A stretch of 64,000 nucleotides of DNA from CAZKRL01 sp964555295 (GTDB lineage Bacteria; Bacteroidota; Bacteroidia; Flavobacteriales_D; Sanyastnellaceae): the NCBI GenBank assembly GCA_964555295.1, contig CAZKRL010000011.1, positions 1 through 64,000 on the forward strand. Direction: 5' to 3'. The notes beneath the pieces were generated by a model. That model was not told the DNA's origin. It saw only the letters and a list, made by a program, of their open reading frames with translations, and ran no database searches. The position numbers and the translations under genes were made by a program. Shown piece by piece: positions 1-9,291 of the stretch (position 1 is the stretch's first letter; every line of letters starts with the position of its first letter).

Positions 1-1040
1 ATCATCACACGCATGCGCTTTGACGCTTCAAAGTCCTTAATCTGCACAACACTTTCGTATGAGCCACGCATTCCCAATGGATCATTGTACGTTTCAACAA
101 AACCTTGAATAAAATCAATATCACCCTCAGTAGCTTGTAACCAACTGATATTAAAATCAGCCCAGGTTTTGAGGTCACCCGATTTATAATACTCAATCAA
201 CTTTCTGATAGCAACGGCCTGCTTATCATTTTCAGCAACCTTTTCGGCCTTTTCAAGCCACATGACCACATTCTCCAAAGCGCTCGAATAAAGCCCTCCA
301 ACCTTCCACGGCCTTTCAGTAATTACATCATTTTCTTTCGTTAGCTTGCTATTCAAACCATACTCCAAAGGCGATCTATCACCCGGTTTGCGCAAGGAAG
401 AATAATACTTCTCAACCTCCGCTTGAGTGACCCCTTCATAAAAATTGACAGCCGATGAAACGATCAAATCTTTGGTGACATCACTCTCCACTTTCATAGA
501 CATAAAAGAAGGATCGAACAATGCTTTCACTACATTTTCACTTGGCGTAACACCACACTCCTTGGCTATTATCATGAAATAGTCCTTTTCAAACTCTGGC
601 AACAATTTCGTGCTATTGTAATGATGATGAATACCCGTGTGTGCCCACAACTGTTTTAGGTACCTTTCAAAATTCAACCAAGCCCCCGCATTTTTGTCGC
701 CTTTGTAAGCAACGTAAATCGACTCGAGGGTGTTTCGCACCTCTAGATTTACAGAGCAATTCTGGTCCCACATAATATCACGCCCACACAGACCCGCCTC
801 GTACAAATAATAAACCAACTCTTGCTGTCGTAAGGTCAGACTATCCCACTGAGGTATGTAGTAGTGCAACACCCTCAAATCGCCAAACTGCTCACTCTGA
901 TAGAGTTTACCATCTTCACCAACAACCCTCATGGATGAGGTCGTGTCTATGTTTGTTTGCGGCTTCTTCTCACTTTGCTCATTGCAGCTGGATACGGTTA
1001 ACCCCGCTATCAAGAAAATGACATAGGTAATTTTTTTCAT
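1..1040 (-). CDS. Dipeptidyl peptidase III (M49 family), lipoprotein, 3' end beyond window
   Basis: Zinc exopeptidase that removes dipeptides from peptide N termini. About 346 residues are visible; the frame stays open to base 1, so the C-terminal half, including the expected HExxGH zinc motif, lies outside. The ATG at 1038-1040 opens a lipoprotein signal (hydrophobic stretch, then VSSC with Cys19), so the protein is probably anchored in the periplasm or outer membrane. The segments FGDLRVLHYYIPQWDSL, LYEAGLCGRDI and NDPLGMRGSYES are recognised as typical of Bacteroidetes M49 enzymes. The gene is transcribed away from the GldH-like gene, with about 80 bases between the two starts. Assignment is by remembered family similarity, and the catalytic residues cannot be seen. 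Confidence 0.8.
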   Translation of the reverse strand, partial: MKKITYVIFLIAGLTVSSCNEQSEKKPQTNIDTTSSMRVVGEDGKLYQSEQFGDLRVLHYYIPQWDSLTLRQQELVYYLYEAGLCGRDIMWDQNCSVNLEVRNTLESIYVAYKGDKNAGAWLNFERYLKQLWAHTGIHHHYNSTKLLPEFEKDYFMIIAKECGVTPSENVVKALFDPSFMSMKVESDVTKDLIVSSAVNFYEGVTQAEVEKYYSSLRKPGDRSPLEYGLNSKLTKENDVITERPWKVGGLYSSALENVVMWLEKAEKVAENDKQAVAIRKLIEYYKSGDLKTWADFNISWLQATEGDIDFIQGFVETYNDPLGMRGSYESVVQIKDFEASKRMRVM

Positions 1041-1121
1041 ATGTTTTAAATTCGTTTGGCAATTTATGAAGCATCAACCTTTTCAATTGCTATGATCAAT
1101 GCTAAAATGTAAAAGACACCT

Positions 1122-1607
1122 ATGACAAAACAACACATAAGATACTCATCGATATTGTCAGTTTTCATTGCACTGCTGCTCTCCTGCGGGTCAAAGACCA
1201 TTACAAAGTCTGAGATCAGTTTTGATGACCACGTATGGAAGAAAAATCCATTGCCTGAGATTGTACTCGACGTTCAGTCTAATAACAAACCGTGGCAGCT
1301 CAAGTTATGGATTCGTTTCAATGCAAACCTTCCCATTGCTGCGATACCAGTGCGGATATACGAAATTGCCCCCGACGGCAGTGAGGTGAGCATCGACAGG
1401 GAAATCAAACTTCGCGATTCAAAGGGCGAACTCTTAGGGGATAAAGGTCTTGATATTGTTGACTTGGAAGTGATTCTGGATGAGCAACGAAGCTATCCTG
1501 CATTCGGGAAATATCGCTATCGGTTTGAACATCGCGTTGAAACCATTGAAGATTTGCCCGGTATTATGGACATCGGACTGAGCCTTATCGATGTGAAGCC
1601 CTCCTGA
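1122..1607 (+). CDS. GldH-like gliding motility lipoprotein
   Basis: Small lipoprotein of 161 residues with a signal peptide ending in LLSC (Cys22). The mature part resembles GldH: an early FDDHVWKKN segment, a central strand-rich region (LKLWIRFNANLPIAAIPVRIY), a glycine-rich LLGDKGLDIVDLEV stretch, and an ending close to the GldH pattern (YRYRFEHRV, then LPGIMDIGLSLI). GldH is needed for gliding and T9SS-linked surface movement in Flavobacterium; its biochemical role is unknown. The 3' end overlaps the convergent sua5 gene by 23 bases. The usual GldH residues are only partly matched, so this could also be an unrelated lipoprotein of similar shape. Confidence 0.5.
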   Translation: MTKQHIRYSSILSVFIALLLSCGSKTITKSEISFDDHVWKKNPLPEIVLDVQSNNKPWQLKLWIRFNANLPIAAIPVRIYEIAPDGSEVSIDREIKLRDSKGELLGDKGLDIVDLEVILDEQRSYPAFGKYRYRFEHRVETIEDLPGIMDIGLSLIDVKPS

Positions 1608-2535
1608 GTTTGTCGTTGATGGCTACCCCAATTCCTATTTCAGGCACCCACTCTGCATATATACACACGATGTTATTCAGGTTGTCAAGCTCGCGCATGA
1701 AGCGGAATAGATTTTTCGCGGCCTCCTGAAGATCGCCCGCTTCCGAAAGAATTACATTCTTTTGAGAAGGCCAGGGCAGCGTAAATGAAAGGGTAGCGGA
1801 TTCATTAGGGTTCATTCGTAGCATCAAATCTTCTCTCTTTCCTACAATCAATGGTTTTCTCGGAGCATAGTGTGAGAGCAACATTCCAGGTGCTTGAGGA
1901 TGGCTGGTGCTGAGATCATCTGCCGCAATATCCCCCATAATAGGTTGCAGCATCTCGGCAGTGATTCCGCCCCATCGACGCACTATCGGTTCAAAACCCG
2001 TAAAATCAATAATCGTTGATTCAAGCCCCACAGCACAATCACCGCCATCCAGCAAGTAGTCAATTTCATCGCCGAGCTGTGCGGCAACGTGTTGTGCCGA
2101 AGTAGGGGAGATATATCCAAAGGGGTTGGCACTGGGTGCAGCCAACGGAAAGGGCAGCTGCTGAAGCAGTTGCTGCGTCATTGGATGTGCAGGAATGCGA
2201 ACTCCCACGCTACCCAAACCAGATGTGGTAATGTCAGGAACAATTTCCTTCTTGGGCAACAACAAAGTCAATGGTCCTGGCCAAAATCTCTTCGCCAACT
2301 CCATGGCTTGCGGCGGCACCGACGTAACCAATTCATGAATCTGACTTATGTCGGCAATGTGCACAATCAACGGATCGAATGCCGGACGTTTTTTTATAGC
2401 GAAAATTTTGGCTACAGCAGCGTCTTGAAGGGCATTGGCCGCAAGTCCGTATACCGTCTCTGTGGGTATTGCAACGCACTTGTTCTGCCGAAGAAAATCT
2501 GCAGCAAGTGCAATATCAGTACCGATTTCCCCCAA
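1585..2535 (-). CDS. sua5: L-threonylcarbamoyladenylate synthase, Sua5/YwlC type
   Basis: Makes threonylcarbamoyl-AMP from threonine, bicarbonate and ATP, the first step of t6A modification at position 37 of ANN-reading tRNAs. Residues 1-200 form the YrdC domain (PTETVYGLAANA, the IKKRPAFDPLIVH substrate-binding segment, SANPFGYISPTSA). Residues 205-316 form the extra Sua5 domain that separates long Sua5 from short TsaC proteins (it starts near APGMLLSHYAPRKPL). The 316-residue length fits the long form. It begins 3 bases after the S9 peptidase gene stops, so the two are probably cotranscribed. The 3' end overlaps the convergent GldH-like gene. Confidence 0.93.
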   Translation of the reverse strand: MGEIGTDIALAADFLRQNKCVAIPTETVYGLAANALQDAAVAKIFAIKKRPAFDPLIVHIADISQIHELVTSVPPQAMELAKRFWPGPLTLLLPKKEIVPDITTSGLGSVGVRIPAHPMTQQLLQQLPFPLAAPSANPFGYISPTSAQHVAAQLGDEIDYLLDGGDCAVGLESTIIDFTGFEPIVRRWGGITAEMLQPIMGDIAADDLSTSHPQAPGMLLSHYAPRKPLIVGKREDLMLRMNPNESATLSFTLPWPSQKNVILSEAGDLQEAAKNLFRFMRELDNLNNIVCIYAEWVPEIGIGVAINDKLRRASHR

Positions 2536-2538
2536 AAC

Positions 2539-5187
2539 TTATTTTCGCGTGATGGTCAATTTTGCATTGGCCATGGCGGGAATAATTTGCACCATTTTCT
2601 CAGCCGATGCGGTTTTTGGATTGATCCAAAGGGTGAGCTTGTCTTGGTCGTTTTCTGTTGATACAACCTCTACCATGGTGCAATCTTTTCCATTCACCGA
2701 TTCATTGCCACCTACTGTCATCTTCACTTGCTTCGCTTTCATGGTGGTCATATCAGGAATTTCATACACCAGTTCCATTCCTTTCTTGAGACCGAAACCG
2801 GCAATGATGCAATCCATGCATGGCCCATCACAGAGGTAAGCCCCTTTCATGTCCATGGGAAAATCTTTACCCATCGCTTGAAGTGAAATTTTCTTTCCAT
2901 CGAAAGTCATTTCCATTTTTTGTCCCATCTGTTCAGAAGTGCGCTTTACAGGCATCCCTTGAGGAGTGTATTCAATCAAATCACTCATCTCGCCCATTGC
3001 TCCGGAGGTCTTATCGCTGATAACCCAATTTTTTCCTGATTTGGAAATAGTGCGATTCATTGTCATTGGGATGGTTTGACCCTGTACCTCAAAAATCAGG
3101 CTGTATTCAGACGTGCCTTCACTGAGTTGAAGGTTTACAGTGGGCAGCGCATCAGCAGATTTAACTTCCACCTTTGGAGAGTAGGTAACCTTGGCAATGT
3201 CTACCTTGAGTTGATTCAATCGAGACTTCACATCCTCGGGCATTTCTTTCTGGTATCTACCGCCGAGCTGTTCAGCCAGGAATCGCTCTACTTCGGCATA
3301 CATCGCCATACGGTTGATGGGTTTGGCGAATCCATGGCCTTCATCATCTGCGAGCAAATAGCTCACATTTTTCCCTTTGTCACGCAGTGCGATCGCAATT
3401 TGGTCGGCCTCTGCTTTCTTGACACGCGGGTCATTCGCACCTTGAATGATAAGCAATGGCTTTATGATTTTATCTGCCGAGAAGAGTGGACTTGCGTCGT
3501 GAATTCTTTTCTTTCCTTCTTCGGTGTTAGGGTCACCTACCATGCCATAGATAAACGCGCGGCCCGATTCCCAATAGGCAGGCACAGATTCAAGCAAGGT
3601 GAAAATGTTGCTTGGACCTACGATATCAACACCGCATACATAAAGATCAGGAGTGAATGCGAGGCCAGCGAGCGTTGCATAACCTCCATAACTTCCTCCC
3701 ATAATTGCAACCTTTTTGGAATCAGCAATACCCTGAGCCACGAGGTATTTCACTCCCCATGTAATATCATCTTGCATAAGTTTTCCCCATTGCAAATCAC
3801 CTGCATTGAGGAAGTTTTTTCCATATCCACCGCTTGCTCTGAAATTCGGTTGAAGTACGGCATAACCGCGATTGGCGAGAAATTGCGCCTCAGCATCGTA
3901 GCCCCATGTGTCGCGGGGTCCTTTGGGACCGCCATGAATGAGCATTACCACAGGCAAATTTTTCTGATTCTTTGTCGCCGGCAGAGTGAGATAAGCCGGG
4001 ATCTCCATGCCATCGCTGCTCTTGTAGCGAACAGCTTTCATTTCGCATAGCGCACCTTCAACCGCTTTCAGTTTGGGTTTGGGAACATATTGCGAGATCA
4101 ACTCTTTTGAGTCTACGTTGTAATAAAATACTTCAGCTGCATACTTGTCGCCCCAAACCGCGATGAGCAATTTTTTGTAATCCCTGGTGGAACTCTGGAA
4201 ATCAACTTCACGTCCTGGAAATTTCGCTTTAAGATCTGCATGGGTTTTCTCCCAAGTTTTGTCTTTCCAATAGATTCTACGTTTATCATCTTCATAAGAA
4301 GTAGAGATGATTTCGCGCGTATTATCATCGAAGCTCAAGCCACCGAAATCTACTTTGTTCTCTGGATCGCTCTCAAATTTGTCCATTTTGCCACTCACCG
4401 GATCCATGAGAAATGCAGTGCTTAAATTGATTTCTCCTTTGTTGGTAACGAGGTAACATTTTGAATTGTCTTTTGACCAGCCGGCGATGTATGCGCTTTC
4501 TTTCACATTGAATTGATAGATCGTGGTGAGCTTGTCTTTGCCATCGATTCGCAGCATATCGGTATTTCCTTGCTCATCGGTTCTGCTGAGCACTCTCATG
4601 TTCTCGTCCCAATCAAAATCGTACCCGGTAATGCGATCTTTATTCTCGTATAGCATTTCCAATTTTCCTGTTGAGATGGAAAGCTTATAGAGATCATGCC
4701 ACGCCTTGTCTCTATCGTTAAGCCCAATCATGAGAATGTCGGGATTCTTTTTGCTGACCATATAAATCTGGGCTGTCACCTCTTTCATGGGGGTGAGATT
4801 TCTTGAACCCGGAGCGCCGTCGCTAATGGCCATACCTGCGGGATCTACCGCATAGATATTCATATTCTCATCGCCATCATTGTCTTTTACATAGAGGATG
4901 TATTTACTGTCGTACGTCCAGAAGAAACCATATAGCGGACGTTGGCTGGTAGTCAACAGTTTTGCGTTTTCAAAGGGCTCATCAAATTTTTTCACCCATA
5001 CATTCATGATGCCTTGAAAGGCTTTCATGAATGCGATGTACTTACCATCAGGACTGAGTTGTCCGCCAGAAATCTCTGGATTACCAAAGAATATGTCGCG
5101 ATCAATGAGTTGAGTGTCCTGAGCGTAAGAAGTGTTAGGGTTCATGTAAACGAGGATAAGGATTAAGGAAAAAAATACATTCTTCAT
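2539..5187 (-). CDS. Secreted S9 family prolyl oligopeptidase with C-terminal extension
   Basis: Serine peptidase of 882 residues with a signal peptide (about residues 1-22). Residues 30-370 form a WD40-like propeller, and 380-640 an alpha/beta hydrolase domain with the expected triad: Ser499 in GGSYGGY, Asp586 in GANDPRVK and His618 in DEGHGF. It resembles dipeptidyl aminopeptidase/acylaminoacyl peptidases and probably trims peptides in the periplasm. Ordinary members end soon after the hydrolase domain. Here about 220 residues follow (660-882), beta-rich and methionine-rich, with a Cys786/Cys790/Cys793 cluster; I cannot name this domain. A TAATTTGC sequence about 20 bases ahead of the ATG may be the promoter -7 box. 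sua5 follows 3 bases downstream. Confidence 0.88.
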   Translation of the reverse strand: MKNVFFSLILILVYMNPNTSYAQDTQLIDRDIFFGNPEISGGQLSPDGKYIAFMKAFQGIMNVWVKKFDEPFENAKLLTTSQRPLYGFFWTYDSKYILYVKDNDGDENMNIYAVDPAGMAISDGAPGSRNLTPMKEVTAQIYMVSKKNPDILMIGLNDRDKAWHDLYKLSISTGKLEMLYENKDRITGYDFDWDENMRVLSRTDEQGNTDMLRIDGKDKLTTIYQFNVKESAYIAGWSKDNSKCYLVTNKGEINLSTAFLMDPVSGKMDKFESDPENKVDFGGLSFDDNTREIISTSYEDDKRRIYWKDKTWEKTHADLKAKFPGREVDFQSSTRDYKKLLIAVWGDKYAAEVFYYNVDSKELISQYVPKPKLKAVEGALCEMKAVRYKSSDGMEIPAYLTLPATKNQKNLPVVMLIHGGPKGPRDTWGYDAEAQFLANRGYAVLQPNFRASGGYGKNFLNAGDLQWGKLMQDDITWGVKYLVAQGIADSKKVAIMGGSYGGYATLAGLAFTPDLYVCGVDIVGPSNIFTLLESVPAYWESGRAFIYGMVGDPNTEEGKKRIHDASPLFSADKIIKPLLIIQGANDPRVKKAEADQIAIALRDKGKNVSYLLADDEGHGFAKPINRMAMYAEVERFLAEQLGGRYQKEMPEDVKSRLNQLKVDIAKVTYSPKVEVKSADALPTVNLQLSEGTSEYSLIFEVQGQTIPMTMNRTISKSGKNWVISDKTSGAMGEMSDLIEYTPQGMPVKRTSEQMGQKMEMTFDGKKISLQAMGKDFPMDMKGAYLCDGPCMDCIIAGFGLKKGMELVYEIPDMTTMKAKQVKMTVGGNESVNGKDCTMVEVVSTENDQDKLTLWINPKTASAEKMVQIIPAMANAKLTITRK

Positions 5188-5309
5188 ATTTATAGAATTT
5201 GGCGCAAATTAGTAATACATACATTGCCTACAAGCGGCAGGATTATGAACCTCTAATTTTCCATTCTGTTATAATGATTAAGCCAATCAAAGATTTTGTT
5301 GTGAAGGCA

Positions 5310-6800
5310 ATGATCAATATAGTTTGGATGAAACGTGATATACGTTCTCAGGATCACGAGCCACTCATGCTCGCTGAAAGCAGTTCCATTCCTTACTTCA
5401 TCATTTACTGCTTCGAACCGAATTTGATTTCGCGCCCTGACACAAGTCTAAGGCACCTTCAATTTCAATATCATAGTTTACTGCAGGTCAATAAAACCTT
5501 GAAAAATCACAATCGTTGTGTCGAATTATTCTACGCGGGAGCACCCGAAGTATTTGATTGGATAAGTCAAAATTTTTTGATTAACTCAATATTCAGTTAT
5601 CGAGAGAGCGGCACGCGAATATCTTGGGAACGCGATAAGCAAGTAAAACATTGGTGTGATGAGCATTCGGTGAAATGGATTGAATGTCAGCGCGATGGCA
5701 TACAAAGAGGTATTCGCAATCGGGATGGATGGGATAAGCAATGGTTTACTTACATGAGCTCATCTGTCATTCAAAACCATTACAGCCATTCAGAAAATGC
5801 TCTGCCCATGCATCCTTTTCAGTTGCCATCGGAGTTACAATTAGCGTGGAGCGCTTATCCGCGGAGCATGCAACCCGCTGGGGAGATGATGGCCTTTAGG
5901 TATCTGCAAAGTTTTGCAGAATCTAGAGGTGTAAACTACAACAAGCACATATCTAAGCCAACTGAAAGCCGGTTGAGTTGTGGGCGAATTTCACCCTATC
6001 TCGCCTGGGGCAATTTAAGTGTGCGACAAGCCGTGCAATTCATGGTAGCGCATCCTTTTGCAGGCAAAGAAAAACGTTGGGTCAATGGATTTCTCACACG
6101 CCTCAAATGGCGAGATCATTTCATACAAAAATTCGAGGTAGAGTGTGATTACGAGACAAGATGCGTAAATAAGGGATACGAATCATTAAATCACCCATTT
6201 AACGCTGAATACATTACTGCATGGGAAAGCGGTCATACCGGATTTCCTCTCATCGACGCATGCATGCGCTGTTTGCATGAAACCGGCTGGATTAACTTTA
6301 GAATGAGAGCTATGTTGGTCAGCTTCTTTTGCCACCATCTTTTCCAAGACTGGCGATGGGGCACATATCATTTGGCGAGACTTTTTCTTGACTATGAACC
6401 GGGGATTCACTACCCACAATTTCAAATGCAGGCAGGGACAACAGGAATCAATACGGTGCGCATGTACAATCCCGTAAAACAAAGTATTGACCATGACCCT
6501 GATGGCCTCTTCATCAAAACTTGGGTAGCTGAACTACGTGATGTGCCAGCCGCCAGCATTCATACACCACATCTTTTGACAAAAGAAGAACAATTTCAAT
6601 TCGGCGTGATTCTAGGAAAGGATTATCCATACCCTATGATTGATTTGGAAAGTTCAGCACGCATGGCAAGAGAGGCTATATGGGGGCATCGAAAAAAAGA
6701 GGATGTGGTTTCAGAAAGTAAAAGAATATTAGACACCCATGCAAGGAAAAGTAAGAGGGCAATCAAAAAGCAGACAGGCGAACAACTGAGCTTTCTTTGA
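5310..6800 (+). CDS. Cryptochrome/deoxyribodipyrimidine photolyase family protein
   Basis: FAD flavoprotein that either repairs UV-induced pyrimidine dimers with blue light or acts as a light sensor. The product is 496 residues from the ATG at 5310, where the Rossmann-type photolyase domain begins (MINIVWMKRDIRSQDHEPL). The frame is open further upstream, but residues before this ATG do not match the family, and a more upstream start would crowd the divergent peptidase gene. The FAD domain is clear: SRLSCGRISPYLAWGNLS, a WRDHFIQKFE segment, TGFPLIDACMRCLHETGWINFRMRAM, and the QAGTTGINTVRMYNP region. Repair and cryptochrome roles cannot be told apart from these motifs alone. crcB follows in the same direction after 88 bases. 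Confidence 0.88.
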   Translation: MINIVWMKRDIRSQDHEPLMLAESSSIPYFIIYCFEPNLISRPDTSLRHLQFQYHSLLQVNKTLKNHNRCVELFYAGAPEVFDWISQNFLINSIFSYRESGTRISWERDKQVKHWCDEHSVKWIECQRDGIQRGIRNRDGWDKQWFTYMSSSVIQNHYSHSENALPMHPFQLPSELQLAWSAYPRSMQPAGEMMAFRYLQSFAESRGVNYNKHISKPTESRLSCGRISPYLAWGNLSVRQAVQFMVAHPFAGKEKRWVNGFLTRLKWRDHFIQKFEVECDYETRCVNKGYESLNHPFNAEYITAWESGHTGFPLIDACMRCLHETGWINFRMRAMLVSFFCHHLFQDWRWGTYHLARLFLDYEPGIHYPQFQMQAGTTGINTVRMYNPVKQSIDHDPDGLFIKTWVAELRDVPAASIHTPHLLTKEEQFQFGVILGKDYPYPMIDLESSARMAREAIWGHRKKEDVVSESKRILDTHARKSKRAIKKQTGEQLSFL

Positions 6801-6888
6801 TGCAAGTTACTATTTCGACCATGAGAGGCGCGAGAGCAAAATCCCTCTGCAAATCTTATGGTGTATTCCTTATGTCTAAATTCATACC

Positions 6889-7266
6889 GTGAATTTCAAA
6901 TCTCTCATTCTCATCTTTCTGGGAAGCGGGCTTGGCGGATGTCTTCGCTGGTATGTCGGATATCTTATAGGAACCACCCATGTAAGCGCCTTTCCGTGGG
7001 CAACATTCCTGGTGAATTTGCTGGCATGCGGAATTGCCGGGTTCGCAGGTGCATGGGGATCTTCAAAAGTAGACACTGTCAATATGAGTCTTTTCTGGCT
7101 CGTAGGTTTCTGCGGTGGTTTTAGCACCATGTCTGCTTTCTCGCGAGAATGGCTGCAGTTATTGCAGAATGGCAGCACATCCAACCAAGTGCTCTATCCT
7201 TCTGCCACCTTAGTCGCGTGTGTTTTGTCGACCTATACAGGATCATTGATTTATTCAAAGTTTTGA
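6889..7266 (+). CDS. crcB: Fluoride efflux channel CrcB/Fluc
   Basis: Small dual-topology membrane channel (125 residues) that exports fluoride. It has four hydrophobic segments: about 5-25, 35-53, 65-85 and 100-122. Family motifs are present: GSGLGGCLRWYVG near the N terminus, the conserved Asn in ATFLVNLLACG, and GGFSTMSAFSRE, which carries the pore Phe/Ser/Thr residues. The start is a GTG at 6889; no ATG fits ahead of the first membrane segment. A single crcB gene is consistent with a homodimeric channel. No fluoride riboswitch consensus was recognised in the 88 bases before it. Confidence 0.93.
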   Translation: MNFKSLILIFLGSGLGGCLRWYVGYLIGTTHVSAFPWATFLVNLLACGIAGFAGAWGSSKVDTVNMSLFWLVGFCGGFSTMSAFSREWLQLLQNGSTSNQVLYPSATLVACVLSTYTGSLIYSKF

Positions 7267-7401
7267 GAAACAAAAAAACCCATATAAATTCATGAAATAA
7301 TCACTGCGCAATTCGCAAAAGAAATTCTTACATCCACAATTCAAGGTGTAAAGAAAGTTTAAACATTTTCTGAACTGAATATTTCCATACTACATTCAAC
7401 T

Positions 7402-9291
7402 ATGCGAAACCTAAGCTTGATTATTCTCCTTTTTGAATCTCTGATTCTTACTGCTCAACCCCCGAAAGAATACAGTACCCGCGACAAAAAGGCCATTAAA
7501 CGTTATGAAGAGGCCCTTGCAAGCTATCAAGAATTTAAGCTTGAAGATTCTAAAATCATTCTCACTGAGCTTACCGGAAAGTATCCCGAATTCATCGAAC
7601 CATTTTTCATGCTGGCTCAGATTTATGACGACCAAGGAAAAACAGATGAAGCCATTGAGCCACTGGAGCATGCCATGAAACTCAATCCTGAATACTATCC
7701 GGCCGGTTGGATGATGCTTGCGGAATGCTATCTGTTTAAGGGCGATTACAAAAATGCAGAACGGGCAATTACTCCGTTCATTACCGCGAAAAAGGAATCA
7801 CGCCAACAAGAGAAACGCGCACAGCTGATTCTATCAAGTTGCATTTTTGCTCAGAGAGCATTACAACGTCCAGTACCTTTTGAACCCATTAATCTCGGGC
7901 CCGGGGTTAATACAGCGATGAATGAATATTACCCTTGTATCACAGCGGACGAGAGAACATTATTATTTACTCGATTACTTCCCAGCGAAACCCGAGCTGG
8001 TAAACAAGAAGATTTTTTCGTTTCGACATGGAATGATAACAAATGGATAGAGGCCAAACCCATTCGTGAAATCAATACATTATCCAATGAGGGAGCACCT
8101 TCATTAAGTGCCGATGGTTCGATGTTAATTTTTACTGCTTGTGAAAATGCCGATGGTTCGTGGGGTGGGGATCGACAAGGAATTGGAAGTTGTGATTTAT
8201 TCTATTCCATCAGAAACGCTGATGGTTGGAGTGCTTCAGCCAATATGGGCAATAGCATCAATTCGAATACATGGGAAAGTCAGCCAAGCTTCTCAGCCAA
8301 TGGCCGTACACTCTATTTTATCCGAGGTAAGCGCGTAGCGGGTGGCATCAAAGAGCAAGACATTTATTTCAGTGTACTCGATGAGAAAAACCGATGGTCA
8401 GTTCCAGTTAAAGTTCCTGGTCGCATCAACACTGATTTCGAAGAGGAAAGTGTCGTGATTCATCCCGATGGCAACACACTATACTTCAGTAGCAACGGTC
8501 ACAGCGGAATGGGTGGGCTTGATATCTTTTACAGTAAAATGCAAGCTGATGGCAGCTGGGGAGCGCCTGTAAATCTCGGTTATCCGATAAATACATACGC
8601 CGACGAGAATAGCTTTCACGTGACCGCAGATGGTACACATGCCCTATTTGCATCTGAGCGCGACGGCGGATTTGGGGGGCTAGATTTATATCGATTTGAA
8701 CTTTATCCCGAAGCTCGACCTGGAGATGTGACTTACCTAACGGGTGTGATCTCCGATAAATTGAGCTATATTGAGGCCTATTCGCGCAGTGGCACAGGAG
8801 ACTATCTGGTCTGCTTACCCGCTGGAAAAGACTACGCGCTTTTAATAGAGAAGGAGGGATATTTACCACATTCAGAGAATTTTTCACTATCCAACGCAAA
8901 GCGCTCTGAACCCTATCGTATTGATGTGACTCTGCAAAAGCTCCGGCCAGGGGCAAGCATCGTTTTGAACAACGTGTTTTATGATTCTGGCAAAGCAGAC
9001 CTCAAACAGGAATCTCAGGTGGAACTCAATAAACTTGTTGAATTACTGCAAGCCAATCCAGAGAAGAACATTGAAATTGGGGGACATACCGATGATGTCG
9101 GCTCTGATGCAAATAATATCACATTGTCACAACAAAGATCTGAAGCCGTTGTCAACTATTTAATATCCAAAGGAATCAATGCCTCGCGTCTTACCGCCAA
9201 AGGATATGGTGAATCTAACCCAGTAGCAAGCAATGCCAATGAGGAAGGTCGGGCAAAGAATCGAAGAACAGAATTTAAAATTATTCAATGA
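7402..9291 (+). CDS. PorE-like OmpA family protein (TPR, PD40 propeller, short CRD, OmpA_C)
   Basis: Envelope protein of 629 residues with a signal peptide (about 1-18). Domain order is TPR-like helices (32-150), a PD40/WD40-like propeller (160-436) with repeats such as SADGSMLIFTA, SANGRTLYFIRG and HPDGNTLYFSSN, a short carboxypeptidase-regulatory-like segment (443-513), and an OmpA_C peptidoglycan-binding domain (518-629, with IEIGGHTDDVGSDANN and RAKNRRTEF). This is the layout of PorE, the T9SS-associated protein thought to tie the secretion machine to peptidoglycan. Bacteroidetes have several paralogs of this layout, so a T9SS role is inference. The regulatory-like segment appears to lack about 20 residues. 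The gene overlaps the convergent penicillin acylase gene by 7 bases. Confidence 0.82.
   Translation: MRNLSLIILLFESLILTAQPPKEYSTRDKKAIKRYEEALASYQEFKLEDSKIILTELTGKYPEFIEPFFMLAQIYDDQGKTDEAIEPLEHAMKLNPEYYPAGWMMLAECYLFKGDYKNAERAITPFITAKKESRQQEKRAQLILSSCIFAQRALQRPVPFEPINLGPGVNTAMNEYYPCITADERTLLFTRLLPSETRAGKQEDFFVSTWNDNKWIEAKPIREINTLSNEGAPSLSADGSMLIFTACENADGSWGGDRQGIGSCDLFYSIRNADGWSASANMGNSINSNTWESQPSFSANGRTLYFIRGKRVAGGIKEQDIYFSVLDEKNRWSVPVKVPGRINTDFEEESVVIHPDGNTLYFSSNGHSGMGGLDIFYSKMQADGSWGAPVNLGYPINTYADENSFHVTADGTHALFASERDGGFGGLDLYRFELYPEARPGDVTYLTGVISDKLSYIEAYSRSGTGDYLVCLPAGKDYALLIEKEGYLPHSENFSLSNAKRSEPYRIDVTLQKLRPGASIVLNNVFYDSGKADLKQESQVELNKLVELLQANPEKNIEIGGHTDDVGSDANNITLSQQRSEAVVNYLISKGINASRLTAKGYGESNPVASNANEEGRAKNRRTEFKIIQ

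Noticed and set aside
3076..4050. 324-codon open frame on the plus strand
   Set aside because: It lies fully antisense to the S9 peptidase, whose propeller and hydrolase motifs are intact; its product shows no signal, motif or plausible composition.
5199..5309. N-terminal extension of the photolyase
   Set aside because: These 37 codons do not resemble the family and would start 11 bases from the divergent peptidase start, inside its likely promoter.
6801..6888. Fluoride riboswitch ahead of crcB
   Set aside because: The 88-base gap shows no match I recognise to the conserved fluoride riboswitch core.
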